Source of the DNA: Kribbella capetownensis
GTDB taxonomy: Bacteria; Actinomycetota; Actinomycetes; Propionibacteriales; Kribbellaceae
Assembly (NCBI RefSeq): GCF_004331485.1
Contig: NZ_SJKD01000001.1
Location: 372,001-436,000, forward strand
DNA: 64,000 nt
Direction: 5' to 3'
Notes under the pieces: model-generated
Database searches by the model: none
What the model was told of the DNA's origin: nothing
Seen by the model: the letters and a program-made list of their open reading frames with translations, nothing else
In this document: in pieces, positions 26,363 through 32,879 of the stretch
How positions within the stretch are numbered: position 1 is the stretch's first letter
Layout: each line of letters opens with the position of its first letter
Made by a program: the position numbers and the translations under genes

Positions 26363-26989
26363 TCAGAATCCGATGGCTTCGCGGAGCAACAGCACGGTGC
26401 CGCGGTCCTGGAACTCCGCGTTCAGGATGAGCAGCCGGGTGATGGCGCTGGGCCACCCGTACGCCGCCCGGGAGCGGACGTCTTCCAGCGGGAGACAGTG
26501 CTCTTCGACGCGGCGCAGCGCGGTGGTCAGGTCGGGGACCACCTTCTGCGCCCCGACGACCCAGATCGCGCGGGCGGCTCCACCGGCGTACCCAGGCAAC
26601 TGGCTTCCGCTGCCCGAGGCGATCACGAGAGAGCCGGTCTCGGTGGCCGCGTGGACGCTGCCCACGCTGACGTCAGGGCTGGCTCGCAGCCGCCGGATCT
26701 CGTCGGCCTGGGTAGCGCGGTCCATGGCGAGGGTGCGTGGCTTGACGGCCTCGTACCGCCCGCTGGCGTTCAGGTCCTCCTCGATGCCGGACAGGCGCAG
26801 CGTCTCGCTGGCACCGGTGAACACGCTCGCACCCTCGGGAACCAGCTCCTTGATGCGCGTCCGCGCGGCGGCGACGTCGTCGAGGAGCTCGACGGTGAAA
26901 CCGTGTTCGCTGAGCGCGGCGGCTGCCCGCTCCAGGCGCTGCACCGGCGCCGGCTCGGTGAACGTGGTCGCCGCCATCGGGGTCGTCAT
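26363..26989 (-). CDS. LUD-domain protein (LutC/YkgG-like)
   Basis: Predicted 208 residues from ATG 26989, with AGGAG ahead; the frame continues upstream to 27187 but without family resemblance. The LUD fold is visible as LVPEGASVFTGASETLRLSGIEEDLN, ASPDVSVGSVHAATETGSLVIASGSGSQLPGYAGG and VVGAQKVVPDLTTALRRVEEHCLPLED. LUD proteins act in lactate/quinone-linked oxidation with iron-sulfur partners. No LutA/LutB genes are near, so this is a stand-alone member of unknown role. It is divergent from an ECF41-type sigma factor gene, suggesting control by it. Confidence 0.85.
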   Translation of the reverse strand: MTTPMAATTFTEPAPVQRLERAAAALSEHGFTVELLDDVAAARTRIKELVPEGASVFTGASETLRLSGIEEDLNASGRYEAVKPRTLAMDRATQADEIRRLRASPDVSVGSVHAATETGSLVIASGSGSQLPGYAGGAARAIWVVGAQKVVPDLTTALRRVEEHCLPLEDVRSRAAYGWPSAITRLLILNAEFQDRGTVLLLREAIGF

Positions 26990-27052
26990 GAGGTCTCCTG
27001 TCGCTGGATGATGGATCCGTCTCAGCAGTTCGACAGGACAGCTCGCCGGAAC

Positions 27053-27064
27053 GTCAGGCCTGAC
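27053..27064. promoter_or_regulatory. palindrome GTCAGGCCTGAC in divergent spacer
   Basis: A perfect 12-base palindrome between the LUD gene and the sigma factor gene. The spacer also contains GGTGACA at 27091-27097, whose complement TGTCACC resembles the -35 of ECF41-dependent promoters facing the LUD gene, though the -10 match is poor. Confidence 0.35.
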
Positions 27065-27128
27065 ATTGCGGCGGGTTGCCTTGTCGAACAGGTGACAGGC
27101 AGCTGCGACCGAGGGAGCCGGCGGCACG

Positions 27129-28067
27129 ATGAACACCCGATCCGGGCCACGACAGAACCGGCATGATCCGGGACTGGACGCGATCATGAGCGAGCGTCGT
27201 CAGCTGATCAATCTCGCCTACCGGTTGCTGGGCTCGCTGGCCGAGGCCGAGGACGCCGTCCAGGAGACGTACACCCGCTGGTACGCCATGTCCCGGGAGC
27301 AGCAGGCCGCCGTCGAGTCTCCCGGGGCCTGGCTGACGACGGTCGCCAGCCGCATCTGTCTCAACCTGCTCAACTCGGCACGGGTCCGGCGCGAGACCTA
27401 CGTGGGCGACTGGATCCCCGAGCCACTGCCTGGCGGAACGGAGTGGATCAGCGGCCGGCCGGGTGGTGCGACCGTCGACCCGGCCGACCGGGTCACCCTG
27501 GACGAGTCGGTCAACCTGGCCTTCCTGATCGTGCTCGAATCGATGACCCCGGCCGAGCGCGTCGCGTTCATCCTGCACGACGTCTTCTGTCACTCGTTCG
27601 CCGAAGTCGCCGAGATCGTCGGCCGGTCCCCGGCGGCCTGCCGCCAACTGGCCTCATCGGCGCGCCTCCGCCTCCGCGCCTCGCCGCCGTCCGCGACTCC
27701 GGCCGCCCAGTCCGCCGGCGTCGTCAGGGACTTCAAGCAGGCCTGGGCGGCCAAGGACATCGACGCTCTGATCCGGCTGCTGGACCCCGACGCCACGGCG
27801 GTCGGCGACGGTGGCGGCCTCGCCACCACCTTCCTGGATCCCATCGAGGGTGGCGAGCAGATCGCGCACGCCTGGGTCGCGCTCGCCCACCGGAAGCCGG
27901 CCGACATGACGTTCCTGGAGCGTACGGTCAACGGTCGGCCCGGTCTGGTGGCCGAGCAGGACGGCGCCGTCGTGACGGTGTTCGCGTTCGAGGTCGCGGG
28001 CGACCGGATCAGGCACATCTGGGTGATCCGCAACCCCGAGAAGCTGCGCCGCTGGACGACGGGCTGA
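27129..28067 (+). CDS. ECF41-type (SigJ-like) RNA polymerase sigma factor
   Basis: Up to 312 residues from ATG 27129 (GAGGGAG upstream). ATG 27186 (MSERRQLINLAYRLLGS) fits the usual family start better. Region 2 is RQLINLAYRLLGSLAEAEDAVQETYTRWYAM; region 4 is LESMTPAERVAFILHDVFCHSFAEVAEIVGRSPAACRQLASSARLRLR. From about 200 there is a SnoaL/NTF2-like domain (VVRDFKQAWAAKDIDALIRLLDPDATAVGDGGG), the C-terminal extension that in ECF41 factors controls activity in place of an anti-sigma factor. ECF41 factors usually control an adjacent gene, here probably the divergent LUD gene. Confidence 0.88.
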   Translation: MNTRSGPRQNRHDPGLDAIMSERRQLINLAYRLLGSLAEAEDAVQETYTRWYAMSREQQAAVESPGAWLTTVASRICLNLLNSARVRRETYVGDWIPEPLPGGTEWISGRPGGATVDPADRVTLDESVNLAFLIVLESMTPAERVAFILHDVFCHSFAEVAEIVGRSPAACRQLASSARLRLRASPPSATPAAQSAGVVRDFKQAWAAKDIDALIRLLDPDATAVGDGGGLATTFLDPIEGGEQIAHAWVALAHRKPADMTFLERTVNGRPGLVAEQDGAVVTVFAFEVAGDRIRHIWVIRNPEKLRRWTTG

Positions 28068-28074
28068 GGCCGGG

Positions 28075-29514
28075 TCAGTAGCTGTCGTCGTGCTTGTAGC
28101 CGGCGTACCAGTTGAGTGCGGCCCGGAGCTCGTTCAGCTGGTGCATGCGGCGTTTGTGGGTGGCTCCGTGGGCGATCGGGTAGAGGCGGATGCCGCCATG
28201 GTCGTTGCGGCGTGGGACAGGCAGGGAGGATTGGAAGGGCGGGTCGATCCAAGCGATCAGCCACGGGCGGCGGGGGTCGCCGGCGACCCGGAGGCGGGGC
28301 ACTGCCTGCCACGGGACACTGGCTTGTTGGGACCGTCTGATCACGGTGAGCCCCTGCGGAGTCAGCCGTAGTTCTACTCGGCGTCGTAGGACGAGACGCC
28401 AGGTGCGGATCGTGAGGTAGAGGAGGAACACGTCGAACGCGAGGAAGAACAGGGCGACCGCTGGAGGCATGGTCCGCCTGCTCTCTTCGCCCGGGAAGAA
28501 GCCGATGGTCAGGATGGTCAGAAGCGCTGCGAAGACTGCCGACCGGGTCTTGCTGGTCGTGAAAGTGGCACCGGCCGGTTGAGCCGGCTGCGGGTGCGGC
28601 TGTGACTGTGGCTTTGGCTGTGGCTTTGGTTGCGGCGGTGGTGGTTCGGGGAGGAGCTTGGTCGGTGGCGGCGGGAGGCGGATCGTGTCGGCGGGTGGGG
28701 CGAGAAGCCCTGTGTTTGCAGGGGATCCGAGGAGGTGGAGAAGGTCCGAGGGGGTCGGGCGTTGGGCGAGGTCCTGGGCGAGGCAGTGGCGTACGGCGTC
28801 GTGGAGCGGGCTGGGGAGCGGCGGGATGTGGGGCTGCTCGTGGACGATGCGGTGCAGCAGCGACGCCGGGTTGCCGGTGGCGAACGGACCACGGCCGGAC
28901 GCCGCGAACACCAGCACCGCGCCCAGCGCGAACACGTCACTGGGCGGGCCGATCGACGTACCCGTGATCTGCTCGGGCGACAGGTAGCCCGGCGTACCGA
29001 TCACGAGCCCGGTCGCGGTCAGGCTGACCTCCTCGAGCGCGCGGGCGATGCCGAAGTCGATCACCCGCGGCCCGTTGCCGGTCAGCACGATGTTCGACGG
29101 CTTGAGATCGCGGTGGACCAGACCGCAGCGATGGATCGCCACCAGGGCTTCGGCCAGGCCGCCGGCGAGCGCCTGTACGCCGGCCGGCGTCATCGGTCCG
29201 GAGGTCTCGATCGCGTTCTGCAGGGTCGGACCGGGCAGGTACTCCGTGGCCAGCCAGGGATGCTCCGCGTCCGGGTCAGCATCGACGACGGCGGCCGTGA
29301 ACGCGCCGCTGACCTTCCGCGCGGCCTCGATCTCGCGCGCGAACCTGGCCCGGAACCTCGCGTCGTCGGCCAGTTCGTCGCGGACCACCTTGACCGCGAC
29401 CAGCCGTCCGCCCGGCGAGCGGGCCAGGTACACCGAACCCATCGCGCCGCGACCGAGCCGGCCCTGGATCGCGAACGACCCGATCGTCGTGGGATCGCCT
29501 GCCTGCGTAGTCAT
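28075..29514 (-). CDS. Ser/Thr protein kinase with membrane and C-terminal domain
   Basis: A 479-residue Hanks-type kinase. ATP loop GRLGRGAMGSVYLA (18-31), Lys42 in VAVKVV, HRDLKPSN at 134-141, DFG at 153-155, and GTPGYLSPEQ are all present, so it should be active. A Pro/Gln/Lys-rich linker (about 280-315, PQPKPQPKPQSQP) leads to two hydrophobic segments (about 325-345 and 350-370). A cytoplasmic C-terminal domain of about 110 residues starts with RRRVELRLTPQGLTVIRRSQQASVPWQAV, which looks like a bacterial PH-like domain. PASTA repeats are absent, so it is not PknB. Convergent with the sigma factor gene. Substrates are unknown. Confidence 0.9.
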   Translation of the reverse strand: MTTQAGDPTTIGSFAIQGRLGRGAMGSVYLARSPGGRLVAVKVVRDELADDARFRARFAREIEAARKVSGAFTAAVVDADPDAEHPWLATEYLPGPTLQNAIETSGPMTPAGVQALAGGLAEALVAIHRCGLVHRDLKPSNIVLTGNGPRVIDFGIARALEEVSLTATGLVIGTPGYLSPEQITGTSIGPPSDVFALGAVLVFAASGRGPFATGNPASLLHRIVHEQPHIPPLPSPLHDAVRHCLAQDLAQRPTPSDLLHLLGSPANTGLLAPPADTIRLPPPPTKLLPEPPPPQPKPQPKPQSQPHPQPAQPAGATFTTSKTRSAVFAALLTILTIGFFPGEESRRTMPPAVALFFLAFDVFLLYLTIRTWRLVLRRRVELRLTPQGLTVIRRSQQASVPWQAVPRLRVAGDPRRPWLIAWIDPPFQSSLPVPRRNDHGGIRLYPIAHGATHKRRMHQLNELRAALNWYAGYKHDDSY

Positions 29515-29536
29515 CGGACAGTCACGCTAACGCGCT

Positions 29537-30199
29537 TCAGGAGCGCGGGTAGCCGATCTCGGCGATGCCCTCGGCGAGATCGGTGAGACGACGTTGCCGG
29601 TTGAGTGAGGTGACGACGTACTCGGTCAGTGGCATCAGGGCGTAGACATGGCGGATCGGCTCGAGGTCGAGAGCTGTCTGGTAATAGTCCTCGGCGAAGG
29701 TCAAGTACGCCTCTGGCCGCCCGTCCGCGATCACCTCGAACAGCCAGTCCGCGCCGTCCTTGTCGACACCCTCAACCGGTCCACACCGCCAGGCGTCGTC
29801 GTCCGTCGTACGCCAGAAGCACACCGTCGCACGCGGCACCATGTCGCTGAACGCCGGCTCGTCCCGCGCACCGTGGAAGACCTCCGGTACGCCGTCGAGC
29901 AGGCCCGGCCAGGTCTGCATGTCGTTCCCGTACGGCGACACCGGCGACTCATGGTCGAATCCGTACGCGAACGCGCCGTCCGGCGAGAACACGATCGAGT
30001 ACTCGTCACCGGACCCGTTGCGCATCAGCGCGGCTTCCTCGGTCTCCGACCACCGCGCGTCGAACGAGAAGTGCCGCAACTGGTACGGACTGTTGCTGAG
30101 CACCAGATCCAGCACCGCGAGAGCACGACTGACTCGCCGCACCGTCGACAAATCGGGCAGCCGCTGGATCACCTCATAGACAGACACCGGGCCATTCAA
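29537..30199 (-). CDS. protein of unknown function
   Basis: 220 residues, ATG 30199. Soluble, acidic and rich in aromatic residues, with no signal peptide or membrane segment. Recognisable stretches are RNGSGDEYSIVFSPDGAFAYGFDHESPVSPYG, ATVCFWRTTDDDAWRCGPVEG and LTFAEDYYQTALDLEPIRHVYALMPLTEYVV. The composition and the FSPDG...YGFDHES core resemble small proteins found as immunity or SMI1-like factors in actinobacteria, but no family can be named. It lies between the kinase and DUF5063 genes on the same strand, with short gaps (22 and 21 bases). Confidence 0.7.
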   Translation of the reverse strand: MNGPVSVYEVIQRLPDLSTVRRVSRALAVLDLVLSNSPYQLRHFSFDARWSETEEAALMRNGSGDEYSIVFSPDGAFAYGFDHESPVSPYGNDMQTWPGLLDGVPEVFHGARDEPAFSDMVPRATVCFWRTTDDDAWRCGPVEGVDKDGADWLFEVIADGRPEAYLTFAEDYYQTALDLEPIRHVYALMPLTEYVVTSLNRQRRLTDLAEGIAEIGYPRS

Positions 30200-30220
30200 C
30201 CGGCCCGCGAGTCCATCCGA

Positions 30221-30865
30221 CTAGCGCCGCTGAACGGCTTCCTCCGCGACCTCGACCAGTTCACGGTCGGTGGCCTCGGTTTCGGCGTCGTGGGCCGGCT
30301 CGAGCCGGTCGTGCGCGATCAGTGACTGGATCGCCCGCAGTACGGCACTCGCCGCGGCACCCCAGGTGGACACGTAGGAGAACTGCCACCACCAGAGCGC
30401 CTCGACGATCCGGCCCTCTTCGTAGTGGGCCAGGCCGTGCACGAGGTCGTTCGCGATCGCCGTCAGGTCGTCCGACAACCGGTTGACGGTGATCTCGGGC
30501 GGAGCGGCGTACGGGTCGAAGACCTCGGCGTACTCGTCCAAGCCCTCGAACAGCACCGCGAGCCGGTCGCGCATCGCGTCCAGGTCCGGATCCGGTCCGG
30601 CGTCGGACTCGAACCGCTCGTCCGGGACGAAGTCCTCGAACGCACCGAGCCGGCCGCCGGCCAGCAGCAACTGGCTCACCTCGAGCAGCAGGTACGGCAG
30701 CGAGGCGAGGCCCTCGTCGACCCCGTCCTCGTCCGGCTGTGCGGCGATGTCGCGCACCGAGATCAGGAAGCTCTGCACCTGGTCGGCGATCTGCTCGGCG
30801 AACTCGGAGAGGTCCTCGGAGTCGGTGCCCAGCGCGCGCTCTGCAATATCGGTTGAATCAGTCAT
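30221..30865 (-). CDS. DUF5063 domain protein
   Basis: Predicted 214 residues from ATG 30865, which overlaps the recR stop by eight bases; the frame runs further upstream inside recR but without support. An acidic, mostly helical protein: [50 protein letters not shown], and [31 protein letters not shown] near the end. DUF5063 genes sit directly downstream of recR in many Actinobacteria, and this overlap fits translational coupling. The function is unknown. Confidence 0.85.
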   Translation of the reverse strand: MTDSTDIAERALGTDSEDLSEFAEQIADQVQSFLISVRDIAAQPDEDGVDEGLASLPYLLLEVSQLLLAGGRLGAFEDFVPDERFESDAGPDPDLDAMRDRLAVLFEGLDEYAEVFDPYAAPPEITVNRLSDDLTAIANDLVHGLAHYEEGRIVEALWWWQFSYVSTWGAAASAVLRAIQSLIAHDRLEPAHDAETEATDRELVEVAEEAVQRR

Positions 30866-31457
30866 CGATCGATCGTCGCCCTTCAAACGCCCGTCCGAGT
30901 GTGACCTCATCGGCATACTCGAGGTCACCGCCTACAGGAAGTCCACTAGCCAATCGGGTGACGCGCAAGCCCATGGGCCGCAGCAAGCGGCTCAGGTACG
31001 TCGCCGTCGCCTCACCCTCCAGGTTCGGATCGGTGGCCAGAATGATCTCGGTCACCTCTCCGCTGGCCAGCCGCTGCATCAGTTCCTTGATCCGCAACTC
31101 GTCCGGCCCGATCCCCTCGATCGGCGAGATCGCGCCGCCGAGGACGTGGTACCGACCGCGGAACTCGCGGGTCCGCTCGATCGCGACCACGTCCTTGGCC
31201 TCTTCGACCACACAGATCAGGCTCAGGTCGCGGCGCGGGTCCCGGCAGATCCGGCACTGCACTTCTTCCGCGACATTGCCGCAGATCTCGCAGAACTTGA
31301 CCTTCTCCTTGACCTGCACGAGCACATGCGCGAGCCGCCGTACGTCGGTCTCGTCGGCGGCGAGCAGGTGGAACGCGATCCGCTGCGCGGACTTCGGACC
31401 GACACCGGGCAACCGGCCGAGCTCGTCGATGAGGTCCTGGACGGCCCCTTCGTACAC
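30858..31457 (-). CDS. recR: recombination protein RecR
   Basis: A 199-residue RecR, which with RecO and RecF loads RecA at single-strand gaps. GTG 31457 opens [32 protein letters not shown] with the helix-hairpin-helix. The four-cysteine zinc site is [16 protein letters not shown], and the TOPRIM domain starts [16 protein letters not shown] and contains [20 protein letters not shown]. Length is standard. It follows the ybaB stop by one base, part of the conserved ybaB-recR pair. Confidence 0.97.
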   Translation of the reverse strand: MYEGAVQDLIDELGRLPGVGPKSAQRIAFHLLAADETDVRRLAHVLVQVKEKVKFCEICGNVAEEVQCRICRDPRRDLSLICVVEEAKDVVAIERTREFRGRYHVLGGAISPIEGIGPDELRIKELMQRLASGEVTEIILATDPNLEGEATATYLSRLLRPMGLRVTRLASGLPVGGDLEYADEVTLGRAFEGRRSIDD

Positions 31458-31458
31458 G

Positions 31459-32016
31459 TCAGCCCGGGTTCTGACCGGGCTGGCCGGTCCCGTTACCCGG
31501 GTTCACGAACCCGGCACCGCCCGAACTGGGACCGCCCGTGGAGCCACCCTTGTCCGGGTCGTCACTCTCTTCACCGGACTCGACCGCGGGGGTCGTCGAA
31601 CCTGGCAGGCTGAAACCGGCCGGTGCTCCGGATCCACCACCGAGTCCGGGGAGCCCCGCGCCGCCGAAGTCCGGCGCGTCCGGACCGCCGCCGAACCCCG
31701 GGAGGCCGCCGGCCAGCGGGCCCATCGCCCGGGCCGCGACCTCCTTCGCGTTCTCCGAGGCGTCGCGCACCGCGGCGACGACCAGGTCGGCCAGCGTCTC
31801 GGTGTCGTCCGGGTCGACCGCCTGCGGCTTGATCGTCAGGCTCAGCAACTCCCCGGTGCCTGACACCAGCGCGGTCACCAGGCCGCCGCCTGCCGAGCCC
31901 TCGATCTCCTGGCTCTCCAGGTCGGCCTGGGCCTCCATCAGCTGGTTCTGCATCGCCTGCGCCTGCGCGAGCAGGTTGGACATGTCGAAGCCCCCAGCAC
32001 CGCCACCGTCGAACAC
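31459..32016 (-). CDS. YbaB/EbfC nucleoid-associated protein with Gly/Pro tail
   Basis: 185 residues from GTG 32016, with GAGGAG ahead. Residues about 10-105 are the YbaB/EbfC DNA-binding fold ([66 protein letters not shown]). The last 75-80 residues are a disordered Gly/Pro/Ala/Ser tail ([22 protein letters not shown]...). Typical homologues end near residue 110-120, so the tail is an addition, possibly for protein contacts. It lies upstream of recR, and the spacer in front of it holds a cluster of DnaA-box-like sites. Confidence 0.92.
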   Translation of the reverse strand: MFDGGGAGGFDMSNLLAQAQAMQNQLMEAQADLESQEIEGSAGGGLVTALVSGTGELLSLTIKPQAVDPDDTETLADLVVAAVRDASENAKEVAARAMGPLAGGLPGFGGGPDAPDFGGAGLPGLGGGSGAPAGFSLPGSTTPAVESGEESDDPDKGGSTGGPSSGGAGFVNPGNGTGQPGQNPG

Positions 32017-32121
32017 TGCGATCTCCTCGTCCCAACCGCTCTGTGACTACCCCGAGCCTCAACACTAGCCGGTCCCCAGGACAACCCCACTTCGGACCAG
32101 AAACCGACCAGTCTCCCCAAG

Positions 32122-32208
32122 TTATCCACAACCCTGTGAACATTCCCGTCCACAGCCTGTGAATCCTGTGGAAGCCGCCTGGCTTGATCCACATCCCCGT
32201 GTGGATGA
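32122..32208. repeat. cluster of five DnaA-box-like sites
   Basis: Five copies of a (T/A/G)TCCACA core within 87 bases between the DUF2461 and ybaB genes. They are TTATCCACA at 32122-32130 (a perfect DnaA box), CCGTCCACA at 32146-32154, the reverse-strand GCTTCCACA at 32167-32175, TGATCCACA at 32185-32193 and the reverse-strand TCATCCACA at 32200-32208. Two weaker CCTGTGAA elements lie between them. Such density is far above chance in high-GC DNA and suggests binding of DnaA. Confidence 0.55.
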
Positions 32209-32853
32209 CTACGGCTTCTCCCAGCCGGTGGTGACGACGTAGTCGGTGTACCAGGTGGTGAGCTCGACGAGCGGCCGGAGCGTCTTGGCGATCAGCCCGA
32301 CGTCATCGGTGTCGATCGGCTTCTCGGCGTACACGGATCGCCGCCGGAGGAGGTCGGCGCGCGGATGGTCGGACGAGTACTCACGCGGCATCCGAACCGC
32401 GCTCGGCCCAGTGAGCTGGTAGCCGTCGCGGCCGAGCGTTTCGACGATCCCGGCGAGTTCGCGGCCGCTGTCCTCGGCGTCGACCATCGCGCGGTAACGC
32501 CGAACCTGATCGCTCTCGGGATGCGCCGAGCCACCGCCCAGCGCGAACCCGTCGACGTCGAACGTGAACGAGATCCGGATCCGCCGCGCGATCCACGACG
32601 TCGCGTTCTGCCGCTGCCACGCCGCGGGGCGATCGGACATCCCGCCCAACCAGAACTTGCCGAACTCGCCCGTGTCGTTCAGTTCGTCACACAGGTCCTG
32701 CAACGGGCCGCGCACGTACCGCTCCAGGTCATCCCGGTGCGACTCCAACTGAACAGGACTCGGATCGCCTTCGAGCTCGACCATCACATCGAACGCCGCG
32801 TCGCTCCATCCTTGGAACCCCATACCCAGCAACTTGCCACGCAGCACCGACAA
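32209..32853 (-). CDS. DUF2461-family protein
   Basis: 214 residues, ATG 32853 (MSVLRGKLLGMGFQGWSDAAFDVMVEL). The DUF2461/TIGR02453 pattern is visible as the early GFQGWSDAAFD, FALGGGSAHPESDQVRRYRAMVD and the late YQLTGPSAVRMPREYSSDHPRADLLRRRSVYAEK. The usual start FxGFxxxxxxFxxxLxxNN is degenerate. The family has no proven function. It lies between dnaX and ybaB on the same strand, 26 bases from the dnaX stop. Confidence 0.75.
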   Translation of the reverse strand: MSVLRGKLLGMGFQGWSDAAFDVMVELEGDPSPVQLESHRDDLERYVRGPLQDLCDELNDTGEFGKFWLGGMSDRPAAWQRQNATSWIARRIRISFTFDVDGFALGGGSAHPESDQVRRYRAMVDAEDSGRELAGIVETLGRDGYQLTGPSAVRMPREYSSDHPRADLLRRRSVYAEKPIDTDDVGLIAKTLRPLVELTTWYTDYVVTTGWEKP

Positions 32854-32879
32854 CTTCCTGCCGGGTGCGTGGACTGCTG

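Noticed and set aside
26990..27187. N-terminal extension of the LUD protein and upstream GTG/ATG starts
   Set aside because: The extension has no similarity to LUD proteins and crosses the divergent promoter region, while ATG 26989 has an AGGAG site at normal distance.
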